Part shown: positions 1 to 9,755 of the stretch, in pieces | Layout of the letters: every line of letters starts with the position of its first letter | Numbering within the stretch: position 1 is the first letter of the stretch | Assembly (NCBI GenBank): GCA_949128115.1 | Contig: OX421966.1 | Span: 4,836,001-4,900,000 of the forward strand | Direction: 5' to 3' | Source: Anaspis maculata | Taxonomy: Eukaryota; Arthropoda; Insecta; Coleoptera; Scraptiidae | Length of the DNA stretch: 64,000 nt | Notes under the pieces: generated by a model | Seen by the model: the letters and a program-made list of their open reading frames with translations, nothing else | The model's database searches: none | What the model was told of the DNA's origin: nothing | Program-made: the position numbers and the translations under genes

Positions 1-690
1 TTTGAAACTACTTTGATCCCAGGTAGGTGGTTTCCGAAGGATTTGAAGGTTTCACAGTTGAAAGATGAGCAGAAGAAAATTCCACATTTTTTATCATTGA
101 TGTTAGGTCTAAGATTTTCACAATTTTCAGATGCAATTTTGAAATTTGCAAGAATTAAATCTGGAGCTCCTCCTAAGGTACCATCATCTAAGTACCATGC
201 ATTAAATTTACAATTAAGTTGATTTAGAATTGGCTGAATGGCAAGGTAGAAAAGTACTGGTCCAGTGGGATCCCCAGGGATCCCCTTGTTGAGCTCCAAC
301 TTCTGATAAAATCTTCTCATCCCCAAATGATAAATATGATACATTTCTGTAATACTGATATAAATGAAAACAAAATAGGAGTATGTTTTGAAACTTCGTT
401 CAACATGCTGTCACTGTCACGTTCTATTGAGTTCAAGGCATTTTGAAAGTCTATTTTGAGTATCACCTTATTTTATGTTGTTATATTATCATCTTCAATG
501 AAGCTTCGGCACACATGTATGATCTGATTCAGATCCTCCTTTAGTTGCAAAACCGACCTGAGCGGGACGAAGGTAGTTTCCCACTGATTCACGTACCATT
601 TGGCAAGCAAGCTTGGCTGCTAAACGTCGAAGAGTTGTGCCCACAGCTATGGGACGTATTCCTCCATCTCTTTTATTTAAAGCACATAGT
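1..690 (-). pseudogene. Non-LTR retrotransposon reverse transcriptase relic
   Basis: Read on the minus strand, this is the palm and fingers part of a non-LTR (LINE-type) reverse transcriptase, which would copy element RNA into DNA at a nicked target. Visible in order from about 690 down: GGIRPIAVGTTLRRLAAKLA (fingers), LRPAQVGFATKGG, then in another frame ILKIDFQNALNSIERD (motif A, first catalytic Asp), GAQQGDP (motif B) and AWYLDDGTLGG (motif C, carrying the catalytic Asp pair). At least two frame changes and one stop separate these blocks, and a short GGGGATCCC-like duplication breaks the frame directly after GDP. The copy is dead. It runs off the window at position 1, so the 3' part of the element is not seen. 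No poly(A) tail or target duplication is visible. The domain call is firm; the clade is not assigned. Confidence 0.88.
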
Positions 691-1179
691 GAGGCTCCAT
701 AAAGTACACATGTTTGGATGGACTTGGCCCGATAACATGATCTTTATTTTATTTTATTTATTGACTTATCAACGAATTTCAATTGAATATCAAGAAGAAC
801 CAGAAAAATCACACGTATAGGGTACCGTCAGAAGCACAATATCACATACATTAAAATTTTTGTTATTAAAAAAACTCGAAAGAAAAGGACTTCATGGTGA
901 ATGAACTCCGTAAGGGCTCTTTCATAGCCTTGTCACTTTTTTTTGGATTCACAAAAAAATTGTTGTGTGTGATACAGTGCTCCTGACAGTACATATCAAA
1001 TTGAAATTATATTCCTATATAGATATAATAACCACATATCTTGAAATTTTTCACCATTTGCATTCATTAAAGAAAGAATTTTCATAGAAAAAAATCTATG
1101 CGCAATAACTGTAGTACCTATTTAAAAACGGGAACAGACATCCTGAAACAGTGTTTTGCATCTTAATAATTTTAAAAAA
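691..1179. other. Intergenic AT-rich DNA, nothing recognised
   Basis: No coding frame with family resemblance and no clear terminal repeats were found. The stretch is AT-rich with several poly-A/T runs, and presumably includes decayed 5' sequence of the retrotransposon to its left. Confidence 0.4.
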
Positions 1180-2540
1180 GGAATATATATACCTATAGTG
1201 CTTCACGCGACTTTATTGGTTTCGGGTCGCGACTCAACATGAGGTATAACTTAATCTCTTTTTTTTCTGCTGTATCCTGTACATAGCCCCCACATTTCTG
1301 ACACCGGTGGCCACCTGTTGCAGTTTACTTGCAATATACTTTTTGACATAGGTGCGTGACGAATGGCATCTCTACAGCTTCAACTTTCTGCCAATACAAT
1401 CACTGGAAAAAAATCAATAATACAATTTTGATCGCGATTCTTTCAAAACGGAACAGGGTATCTCAAGTGGTTTTTTGCATAATAACAATTGTAGCACCAG
1501 GAAAATATTATGGTGGTTCACACGACCTCATCCCTGTCGAACTACTATAGATATAGGTACGATTTTTCAATTTTTTTTTTGCTTGACCCTGTATACAGCG
1601 CCTGCAGTGTTGGCGTCGGTGATCACCAATCGCGTTTCACGTAGAACATCACTATCGACATACTCACAAAATTGCATCTCATTATACTTACTTTTCAGAC
1701 GATCATAAAAAAAAAGAAATTCAAGAACGAAAAAGTTTTTATGGCGATTTTTTTAAAATTGTCGACAAGATTTCCAAAAAACTACTGCCCACATCTTTTC
1801 AAGAGCAGAATTTAGAACACATGAGGCGGTTCCGAGGGCGGTTCACGCGACTTTATTCATTTTGGTTCACGGAATATGATTCTTTTTTAATTTTCTCTGC
1901 TTCACCCTGTATACAGCGCCTGCAGTACTGGCGCCGGTGGCTATAAATCGCGTTTCACTAAGAACATCAGTATCGACATACTCTACAAATTGCACGTCTA
2001 TATCTTGGGTTTTCAGTCATTCATAAAAAAAAAAGTTCAAAAAAGAAAATGTTCTTGTGATGATTTTTCAAAAAAGAATGGGATTTTCAAAAACTATTGC
2101 TCACATCTTGTCATAAGCAAAATTGAGAACATAATTTGGTGGTTCGCGGGACTCCATTTGTTTTGGTTCATGAAATACGATTTATCTTCAATTTTCTCTG
2201 CTTCACCCTGTAACAGTGCCCGCAGTGATTTCCCAGGTGGCTACTCCTCGAATTTCACTTGAAACATCACTCAGGACATACAAACCAAATCGCATCTCTT
2301 TATCTTGAATTTTCAGCCATTCATTGAAAGGCAATTTTCAGCTTTCTTTTTTTTTTCTTTCCCCGATATTTCAAAAATGGCACAAGATAATCAAAAACGG
2401 ATTTCTTTATCTTAATAAGCGCAAAATTTGGAACAGATATGGTGTTTCACGCGACTCCATCCGTTTTGGTTCACGAAATACCAATTTTCCTAATTTTTTT
2501 TCTGCTTCACCCTGTATACAGTGCCTGCACGATTTTTTGC
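1180..2540. repeat. Degenerate tandem array, ~310-bp unit, about 5 copies
   Basis: The phrase CTTCACCCTGTATACAGCGC (or a close variant) recurs at about 1268, 1580, 1899, 2198 and 2503, a spacing of roughly 300-320 bp. Other phrases keep the same spacing: a GGTTCACGCGACT...TTTTGGTTCACG block at about 1200, 1515, 1840, 2142 and 2443, and CGCGTTTCAC...GAACATCA after each CCCTGTATA. Units are clearly diverged, so the array is old. Each unit holds CACCCTGTATA, a sequence that also forms the tips of transposons elsewhere in the window, so the array may be a tandemly amplified MITE. Open frames of 60-110 codons across it do not resemble proteins and shift between units. Confidence 0.8.
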
Positions 2541-2649
2541 CGGTGGCTACCGATCATTATGGATCTGGGGGGGTCCAAGCATCACACATGCAAAGGGGCT
2601 TCGCTCTACCTCAAAATGCAGGGTCTTTCCTCTTAACATCCGGACTATA

Positions 2650-2935
2650 ATGGTACATGACCTTAGGTAACTTTCAAGAAGTGTTGCCACGATGGCAACA
2701 CTGTCAGAGGGCCGGGGTGGGGCGGTTGCCTATCTTCCAGGGGAAAACCGTGCAATGCCACTTACATCAGCCTGTAGAACGAGAACTAAAAGTCGGACGA
2801 TGACGCGGGGGCTCTCGTTGGATTCCGCACACTTGAAAACATAGGAATATATCATTTGTTATACCCCCCTCGGCCCCTCCCCCACCCGTGTGCGCTAGGG
2901 GGCGAGAAACGGTCATGCGGAGTGGGGCATTAGTG
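2650..2935 (+). repeat. Left terminal inverted repeat of the 2.9-kb element
   Basis: This arm pairs with 5265-5537. Unlike its surroundings it is GC-rich, with CCCC-rich stretches around 2865-2890. Several small indels relative to the right arm indicate an insertion that is not recent. Confidence 0.85.
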
Positions 2936-4580
2936 CGGTTCAGCAATTTTACAGGGACGGCGTATACCTAACCATCGATTGGGGTATTGATGGGTCGATC
3001 TCTGCTTCAATAGCTCTAACCCTTCCCCCTTTACTAGGCCCCCTTCCCCTCATTCAAACAAATATCAAATACATCTTCATGTTTACAAGAACATAGCATA
3101 TTATACAAGGTGTCCACGGTTTAAGTGCTCTTACTGTGGGGTTGTACTCTTTGGCCAAATGCAAGAACATTTTTCTTATAAAAATGTTTTTTTCGGGCTC
3201 CAGTTTCTAAGTTACATCAGGGTGTCAAATAATTAGAGAAAAATATATTTTTTTGCTATAACTTAGTAACTACTATTTTCCCAAAAACCAAACTTGGTAC
3301 GATTTATACACTATTAATTAGCTTCCATTTAGGATCTACCATCACTTTGTTGAAAAACCAGTGGCGTAGATCTTAGAGTTACTCACCAATTAATTAACCC
3401 TGGAGATAAAATCAATCTTTGATAACATTTTCTGATTCCCCGGACAATTCTTAGCAAAAAAGGTACTATTGGTCCGAAGCTCTAAAGTCAACCATTTCCG
3501 AGAAGAACGGAATTTTATTATGAAAAACATGAAAATCGATCATAACAATAAATTGACTGATGAGACTTTTATAAGCTGCAGTATTATCGAAAGTATTAAA
3601 ATATCTGAAAAGAAGACCTATTAGAAATTATTGCTTTTGTTCAGTATTACTTACACTAATTACAAGATAATTTTATTGAAAAATAAGTCAACAATTTTTT
3701 CTCGAACTTTGCTAATTTCAAAGTATGTATCATAAGTTATTTTTTTCAAATAGAATGTCCTCTATTTTTTCATACCATTCGATAGCTTTTTTTTTCTTTT
3801 ATTTGGAATAGAGGTACCTCACCCCTGAATCTCATAATTTCCCAAATAATCGATAATTTTGATCAACATTGCAGTTTATTAGAATTTTTCACGCTGGATA
3901 GGCCATGGTGATAATGAACAAATGTCCTGAAGACAGATTTTGCTTGGTTTGATACGAACAACAAATAGAGCTTGAAGAGCTGAACAAGAGAATAAAATCA
4001 AAAGTGGGACAATCCATTTAAAAGATCTCTGTTTTTGTTATAGCGCAAAAACGGAACATCCTGTATAGTTGAAAACAATTTTACGAGATAGAACGTTTTG
4101 GATCAATGATTTTTTTATTACACTTTTTTTTCATCTCGTTAGGGAAGGACGCTAGGAAAGCCCGACGCACTGTTGCAGGACCCTGTATGGACCACTCGAG
4201 GGACCAATCAATTCAATACGAAATGGCCCGTTTGAAATTTTTAACCAGGATAGAAATTGCATCACCACGCAGTATAAGAAAAAAAAAGATAATTTGTTAC
4301 ATTTTCTATTTGCATTCTTTCGTATTTTTTTGTAGTAGGTTCGTTATTTTTTTGAGCATCCATTTTAAAAATTTTCATTTTTCCGAGATGTCCTAAACGC
4401 GGGTTCTCTTATCTAGTGGTTTTTTCAGTTCATAGTTTGTTTCTAAATATAGATACCGCGAACTCGGTACCGAATGACTGATGAGTGAGTACCTACCTCA
4501 CTAAAAATAATGTTCCATGCTCACTTCGAACTGAAATAACGTGATATTTAAACAAAGCAGTTGCTTGATGATGTAAAACT
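2936..4580. other. Interior of the 2.9-kb element, no recognised gene
   Basis: AT-rich sequence with no frame matching a known family. A phrase near 3112 (CAAGGTGTCCACGGTTTAAG) and one near 4045 (CAAAAACGGAACATCCTGTA) look like the ends of a further ~950-bp nested insertion, but the inverted match is too weak to call. The open frame at 4106-4396 has no recognisable content. Confidence 0.35.
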
Positions 4581-5138
4581 TTATGAAAAGTGATCTTTCA
4601 GAAAGTCCTGCCACTTCTTGGGGATTTTATAGTCGTGAGCGACACGCATCCTAATGTCCACACCCCTTCTATCTCTTGCGATCTTTTTAAGACTGTTCTT
4701 CGAGTATCTGAAAACAACCAGAAAATTGGCGATAGACATCGGCAACTTTATCCGTAGGCCGTAGTTGATTCGATACTTACGAGTCCCACACGATGTCCAT
4801 CCGGGATACACACTGAGACTCTCTTTTGAGTTAGGAATAAAAGACATTGTCTCGAAAATTAGAAGATAATTCACAGGTTGGCACGTGGTTTCAACTCTCA
4901 ACAGATACATGAGTACCGCACTGTCGAAAATCTGGGCGTCTACTTGCGAGGCTTTGTCTGGCCTAGCTGCCAGAGGGGGTGCAAGACACGCATTCATGAG
5001 GTCTGCTTTGTTTGTAACCCTCATATCATCATGGCTGAGAACCAAGGCTGGTGGGAACTCTGAAATTTCGCAAGCAAAAAACTCTCGAAAAAACTCTTCG
5101 GGATTTCCTAGTCGTTTGCTGGAGGATGCAACCCACAT
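4581..5138 (-). pseudogene. N-terminal part of an unknown multi-copy arthropod protein family
   Basis: The frame gives 185 residues. I recognise the pattern, from memory and not from a search, as the N-terminal region of a multi-copy invertebrate family of unknown function. Residues ~15-75 match its opening: a hydrophobic EFPPALVLSHDDMRVTNKAD stretch, then VDAQIFDSAVLMYLLRV. The later hallmark, SRMDIVWDSY followed by SLKK..R.RRG and IPKKWQDFL, is recovered only by using frame -1 near 4790-4830 and removing an evident intron at 4708-4780 (GTAAGT...TTTTCAG). The copy therefore has an intron plus a frameshift and stops early after WQDFLKD. It lies wholly inside the 2.9-kb TIR element. A cysteine-rich tail of apparently the same family lies at 18170-18472. 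No function is known to me; nuclease-like or transposition roles would be guesses. Confidence 0.6.
4708..4780 (-). other. Probable 73-nt spliceosomal intron in the unknown gene
   Basis: On the minus strand the segment starts GTAAGT and ends with a pyrimidine-rich TTCTGGTTGTTTTCAG. Removing it joins ...VWDS to YSKNSLKK in the frame that fits the family. 73 nt is a normal insect intron length. Confidence 0.6.
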
Positions 5139-5264
5139 ACCAAGAGGAGGACTGTCCCCCTTGAATGAGAACGGGTGTCAACTCCAGGGGCGGCGTGCCC
5201 TCATATGACAGACACACCACAGACACAGGGACGCGCCGAGTGCTAAAAATGCACAAACCCCCCA

Positions 5265-5537
5265 TTCCGCATGACCGTTCCCCACCCCGTAGCGTGCATA
5301 AGTAAGAAAAAGAAGGAAGGGGGGTAAAACAATAATATATTCCTATGTTTTAAAGTGTGCTGAATCCAACGAGACCACTCCCGTCATCGTCCGACGCTTA
5401 GTTCTCGTTCTACAGGCTGATATAGGTAGCATTGCAGAGTTTTCCCCTGGAGGGTAGGCAACCGCCCCTCCCCAGCCCTCTGACAGTATTGCAACCGTGG
5501 CAACACTTCTTAAATGTTACCTTAGGTCATGTACCAT
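5265..5537 (-). repeat. Right terminal inverted repeat of the 2.9-kb element
   Basis: Reverse complement of 2650-2935 with scattered substitutions and small indels. It ends at GTACCAT. Confidence 0.85.
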
Positions 5538-5793
5538 CACTATGCAAGAGCTCAACCCGTCAGGAAAAAATGCAAGGTTTGTCCTGATATCGTGCACTAA
5601 CGTCCTCACTATATAGACAATACAAATAGAGGACACCATATGTTATCACCACCGTTGTCACGGATATTGAGGCATCAAAGATCAGCCAACCTTTTTTTGA
5701 TTGATGGACTCGCCTGGTTCCTACGCAATCGTAAAAATCCGTGACGACATATTATGGTCTTTTTTATTTTAGTCCAGGAATTTTAGCTGTTTA

Positions 5794-5940
5794 ACCTCGG
5801 GTTCCACCAAACTTTTATCAACGCGATAACTTTATCACTCTGATAGTAACTAAGCAACTGGCCATCCTATTGGCTGGTGCATAGCAACTATCAGCGTGAT
5901 AGATTTAATATGCTTTGAAAATTTTGGTGGAACCCGAGGT
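5794..5940. mobile_element. 147-bp palindromic MITE nested in the fold-back arm
   Basis: The tips ACCTCGGGTTCCACCAAA and TTTGGTGGAACCCGAGGT are exact inverted repeats. Internal sequence is also palindromic (AACTTTATCACTCTGATAGT against ACTATCAGCGTGATAG). The right arm of the host palindrome lacks this block, which identifies it as a later insertion. Confidence 0.85.
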
Positions 5941-6374
5941 AAATCGCAAATAGCGAACAAAAATGATAACTAGCCGGATTTTTGTATATAAGCTCAGTTA
6001 AGCATGTAGTTCAACATAGTAAAAGTCCTTAAGAATCCGGTGTAAGCTTCGGCCGTTGTGGCCTCGAGATGAACTAGAGGGTCAGTTTTTTGCGTATATC
6101 TTATGAACAATGGCACTTGAGAAAAAAGTTCTCGAGAAGAGATTGTTGGAAATTTTAATGTCTACAAGAAAGGTCCTCACACATTTCATCGTCAGTCATC
6201 TCCTTCTTCGTCAAAACACAAGAAAATAAAAATAGTTCAGATGCTCGATGCTGAAGACTGGTATGGACCTTGAGTTTTATGATGGCGGAGTGCCACTTTG
6301 TAGAGGTGTTGTTTGATCCACTCTCTTTTGGTTGAAACTTGAAGCCATCAAGACGAACTATGCCGGCGGCATAT

Positions 6375-6921
6375 ACAGGGTGAAATAAAAATTAAAAGTT
6401 GAACATTTGTACCTCGAGAACCAAAATAGGTAAAGACATGTAAATCGCCATAAATAATTCTGATTTCATGGTCATGAAGTCGTAGAAAAACTTGAATTGA
6501 ATATCTTGAGCTGTTCTTGAAATATCTTCAAAAGACTGAAGTTGTTACCAAAAAAATATATATTTTCGTCTACTTCTACTTATCAGAAAAAAAGTTGACT
6601 GTATTTTCTAAAATTAGTTGGCCTAGAGAGGACTTTTCACTGTTATTTCATTTTAAATGTAATTTATCATTGTTTCGATTCAAAACACCAAGTTTCGATT
6701 CAAGATCTGAAGAATTACTGACATACGGAAAACTATTTTTTTTTTCGTAACGACTTCAGTCTTCAGAAGATATTTCAGAAACGGCTTAACATATTTGATT
6801 CAAGTTCACGACGACTTCATGGTCATGAAATTAGAAATATTTTTGGCGATTTACATGTCTTCACCTATTTTGGTTCTTGAGGTACATTTGTTCAACTTTT
6901 TATTTTTATGTCACCCTGTAT
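6375..6921. mobile_element. Inner palindromic unit with TACAGGGTG tips
   Basis: Inside the fold-back element, TACAGGGTGAAAT at ~6375 and the inverted ATGTCACCCTGTA ending at ~6921 bound a symmetric inner block. Both are flanked by the palindrome TATGCCG(G/C)CGGCATA. The tips resemble those of the mariner at 13347-26054. This may be a separate insertion at the centre of the outer palindrome, or only its inner part. Confidence 0.45.
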
Positions 6922-7384
6922 ATGCCGCCGGCATAGTTGATATTGATGGCATTGAGTTTCAATGAAAAGAGAATGGATCGAACAACACCTCTACCAAGTG
7001 GCTGGCACCCTGCCATCATAAAACTCAAGGTCCGTACAGTCTTCGGCATCGAGCATCTGGACTATTTAACTTTTCTTGTGTTTTGACGAAGAAGGAATGG
7101 ACTAATGATAGAATATGTGACGACCTTTCTTGTAGACAACACAATTTCCAACAATTTTGCTCCAAGTGCTTTTCCTCCAAGTTCCATCGTTTACGAGATA
7201 AACTTGATAAACTGATCCTCAAGTTCTTCTCGAGGCCACAACGGCCGAAGCTCACACCGGATTCTTGAGGACTTTTACTATGTTGAACTACATGCTTAAC
7301 TGAGCTTATATACAAAAATCCGGCTAGTTATCATTTTTGTTCGCTATTTTTTCTATAATTCCTGGACTACTTGTATTGTCTATA

Positions 7385-8074
7385 CGTCGGGTACACATAT
7401 TAAACCAAAAAGCTGCACATTTCGATTGGAATATGCCGCTTGCTATGATGATAGGTGACGTCAGAAGAAAATTTTTTTCACTTGAAAATCCGTGCAGGAA
7501 ACAAGATGGCGGGCTTCAAAGATGGGCACCACCTGTTTCTTGTAATTTGTTGTTTTTCAGCATATAGCGGTCCGATTTCAATTTCCTTTTTTTTTCAAAA
7601 GCCCTGCTGAAGGCTTAGCTTATCTGCCATCACACTTTTTTTTGACATTTACAGTTTCGTTATAGTTATTTGGAAAAAGAAATATTTTGTCTCATTTATT
7701 AAAATGGTTAACATGTGTGTGTATTTCTCGTGAACTTCCTTGCTTCCGATGATCATTGTATAGAAGAAAGAACAGTTTCTGGTTCTTGAAACTCTTCCCT
7801 CATTGAATCGAGTGAAAATAAAACAAGTAGCAAAGTCGTCACGAGGGTGAGTCTCGTGAGTGCATTTTCGGAGTGCAGATGAGTACATTGTTCACTGTTA
7901 CCTGTGAACAGATTGTCTCAAAACTACCACAAGAAATCATCAATCTTTATGAAAACACGAGTAGTCAATAATAAATTGAAACAACAGAATGGCATCAACC
8001 AGAACTAGAAAATATCCTGAATGAGAGAGAAATATACCAATATCAATCACAAGCACGGAGCCAGAAGCATCAGC
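7385..8074. other. Spacer between nested elements and BEL relic
   Basis: No gene or inverted repeat was recognised. It contains GGAAACAAGATGGCGGGC and a poly-T-rich stretch. The minus-strand frame at 7649-7888 does not resemble a protein family. Confidence 0.35.
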
Positions 8075-8965
8075 TTGAGCAGCTTGTACACCAAAGTTTC
8101 TGAACCAGTATCCTTCCTCTGATGCTAAAGGGAGTCACAAGTCCCAGAGGATCAAAGATGACATGGCTGCCCTTAAGACTTTGCGTTTAGTTGGATATTC
8201 TCGTTCTTTGAAAACTTCGCCCAGGCTTCGGGGGAACACAAAATTGTCTGTAGTTGCGTCCCACCACATACCCAAGATTCTTTCAGTCGGCAGGTTGGTT
8301 TCAGGTTGTAGGTTTTTGAAGGAACTAGCTTTTTGCTCGTCGGGTAATACCTGCAGAACGGCTTTCGAGTTCGATATCCAGTTGCACATGTTAAATCCGC
8401 TTGATCTGTGGATCTCTCGGTGGATCTCTATGATTTCTCTTATACACGGTGACAAACTTTTTCCTCGCTGTCTGTTGAATCTAGTAAATTGTCCACGTAT
8501 TTTTTGTTCACGATAAAGGTGCTAGCTTCTGGATATCTCGAGGCGAACTTTTTGGCATTATCATTAACGACAAACAGAGCAGTGGCAGTTGAACATGTCG
8601 AGCCAAAGGTCATCGATTGCATGATGTAGACGTCGGGCTTTCGGCTTACGTCTCCGTTACGCCATAGAAATCGCTGTGAATCTTGGTCTTCTTGACGTAG
8701 TCGGATTTGATGGAACATTTCCTGAATATCGCTGACAATTGCGAATTTTCTTTGTCTAAATTTCAGCAGGATAGCGGGTAGAGGAGTCAAGAAGTCGGGT
8801 CTGTTCAGTAGACCATCGTTGAATGAGATGACATATGCTTCCTTTAGCTGCAGCGTCGAATACCAGACGTAATTTTTCTGGTTTCTTGGGGTTTACTACG
8901 CCAAAGTGCGGTAGGTAATAGGTGCGATCTCGAACCTTTGTTGCTAAGCCTCTTACGAACCCCTA
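8075..8965 (-). pseudogene. BEL/Pao LTR-retrotransposon polymerase relic (RT core)
   Basis: Minus-strand fragments read in order as a Pao-type reverse transcriptase. [20 protein letters not shown] opens the RT core near 8940-8880. After a frame change come [20 protein letters not shown], then AIVSDIQEMFHQIRL (motif A) and QRFLWR. YVDNLLDS is the catalytic box, where the family normally has YVDD, so an Asp has become Asn. Another frame gives IHR..GFNMCNWISNS, ERILGMWWDATTDNFVF and PTKRKVLRAAMSS; a last shift gives FDPLGLVTPFSIRG. At least three frameshifts plus the YVDN change make it non-functional. No LTRs, protease, RNase H or integrase are seen nearby. An RT fragment cannot be assigned to an intact element here. 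Confidence 0.88.
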
Positions 8966-9028
8966 GAGACACCTAGCGGAGTTTCTTCAACTACGCTGAA
9001 AACATCCCATTGAGAGTGTGGACACGAA

Positions 9029-9044
9029 TTTGTCAAAAATGATG
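9029..9044 (+). repeat. 16-bp TTTGTCAAAAATGATG, left copy
   Basis: Identical to 9832-9847 upstream of the tetraspanin start and to 28056-28071 beside the pseudogene start. Here it lies just beyond the gene's 3' end, so direct copies flank the tetraspanin. It could mark a duplication boundary or be chance. Confidence 0.4.
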
Positions 9045-9099
9045 CGATATCGGTGGGCGACCGGATGGTAAACAGTCAGTTACCCTGATTTTTTTTAAA

Positions 9100-9105
9100 T
9101 TTATT
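9100..9105 (-). promoter_or_regulatory. Poly(A) signal AATAAA of the minus-strand tetraspanin
   Basis: The minus strand reads CTCTAAATAAATTT: the stop codon TAA overlaps AATAAA. The copy at 28224-28868 has its AATAAA overlapping the stop as well. Confidence 0.55.
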
Positions 9106-9755
9106 TAGAGTCTTGACATTTTCTTTTGAGCATAAAATCTAAATTGAAAATCTATAACTGTTACAAGACACCAAAGCCCCGACACCCATGCGCAGAGACT
9201 CCCCCAAGTTCTAGATAAATTGGACACATTTAGGAATTTATCGCCGCAGCTGTCCTCGTAGGCATGATCGACGTCGCACTTGCCATTTTGATTCATGCTG
9301 GGACAACAGCCGTCCGGCAGCAGCGGCTCCCAGTCGTCCGGCGAAGAGATCCCGCAGCACTCGTAGTCTCTGAGCACGGCATTGAGCTTTGCCTTGGCAT
9401 CGTCATCTGGACCGTGCAATCCGGCCAGCTCGTTCATTCTCTGTTCAAACGTATAGTCGCTGTCGTACTCCATCACCAACCCTGTCGTTCCACACGTAAC
9501 AAGGGCCGCGGTCAGGAAGCAAGAGACGTAAAAGAGGGGTCTGTTTTGGTCCCATTTCAGGAGGAACAGCAGGAAAACTGGAACGATCAAGCCGCACACG
9601 CCAGCAGCCAATGCCACAGTGCTTACGGTCTCTTGTTCGGCAAACAACAGGGTCGTCCTCTCGCGATGTATGACCGTGAAAAATACAGCAACGATGGCAA
9701 AGGGAAATGCCAGGCAACATTCAATTTCCGCGATCTTTTTTGTATTACATGGCAT
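9105..9755 (-). CDS. Tetraspanin-like membrane protein, intact copy
   Basis: 216 residues starting MPCNTKKIAEIECC. Tetraspanins are four-pass membrane proteins that organise membrane microdomains. Four hydrophobic segments are visible: residues ~11-30, ~42-66, ~72-95 and ~184-206. Between segments 3 and 4 lies the large extracellular loop with the diagnostic CCG motif (YECCGISSPDDW), then LLPDGCC, KCDVDH and a final DSC, giving six loop cysteines as in the family. Asn-X-Ser sites (NVS, NLS) near the loop end could be glycosylated. The length is short but normal. The start has an insect-type context (GCAAAATGCC), and an upstream in-frame stop excludes a longer form. The gene is intronless, unlike most insect tetraspanins, which suggests an ancestral retrocopy. 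Flanking DNA upstream is shared with the other two copies, so later copying was at DNA level. Partner and tissue are unknown. Confidence 0.88.
   Translation of the reverse strand: MPCNTKKIAEIECCLAFPFAIVAVFFTVIHRERTTLLFAEQETVSTVALAAGVCGLIVPVFLLFLLKWDQNRPLFYVSCFLTAALVTCGTTGLVMEYDSDYTFEQRMNELAGLHGPDDDAKAKLNAVLRDYECCGISSPDDWEPLLPDGCCPSMNQNGKCDVDHAYEDSCGDKFLNVSNLSRTWGSLCAWVSGLWCLVTVIDFQFRFYAQKKMSRL

Larger units (their letters stand above)
2650..5537. mobile_element. 2.9-kb DNA element with ~280-bp terminal inverted repeats
   Basis: The sequence at about 2650-2935 is the reverse complement, with modest divergence, of about 5265-5537. Both tips read ATGGTACATGACCTTAGGTA inward, followed by matching AAGTGTTGCCAC, CCCCTGGAGG/CCAGGGGAAAA, GTTCTCGTTCTACAGGCTGA and CGCATGACCGTT blocks. 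ACTAT lies just outside both tips and may be a remnant target duplication. On its minus strand the element carries a broken gene of an unknown arthropod family (4581-5138). The remainder (2936-4580) shows no recognisable transposase. The superfamily is not assigned. Confidence 0.85.
5771..7368. mobile_element. Fold-back element, ~600-bp inverted arms
   Basis: The segment is a giant inverted repeat centred near 6650. The left arm (5771-~6560) and right arm (~6740-7368) are reverse complements over nearly their whole length. Matches include AGTCCAGGAATT tips, AGCGAACAAAAATGATAACT, GCTCAGTTAAGCATGTAGTT, CGGCCGTTGTGGCCTCGAG, CAAGGTCC next to GATGCTCGATGC, and TATGCCGGCGGCATATACA. The left arm is lengthened by a separate MITE at 5794-5940. 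There is no transposase; open frames in the arms are not protein-like. It would form a long hairpin as single strands or as RNA. Confidence 0.88.
5612..7384. mobile_element. Small TIR element (MITE), interrupted by a 1.6-kb palindrome
   Basis: Positions 5612-5770 match the first ~145 bp of an uninterrupted 167-bp copy at 26791-26957. They start TATAGACAATACAAATAGA and contain CATATGTTATCACC and CAGCCAACC, then ATGGTCTTTT. The missing right tip (TTGTATTGTCTATA) is found at 7371-7384, on the far side of the fold-back element 5771-7368. The MITE was therefore present first and was split by the later insertion. The tips are near-perfect inverted repeats. A TA target is possible because TATA borders both tips. 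Confidence 0.88.

Noticed and set aside
545..820. 91-codon plus-strand frame, and 13-222
   Set aside because: Both lie largely antisense to the non-LTR reverse transcriptase relic; the protein family reads on the minus strand.
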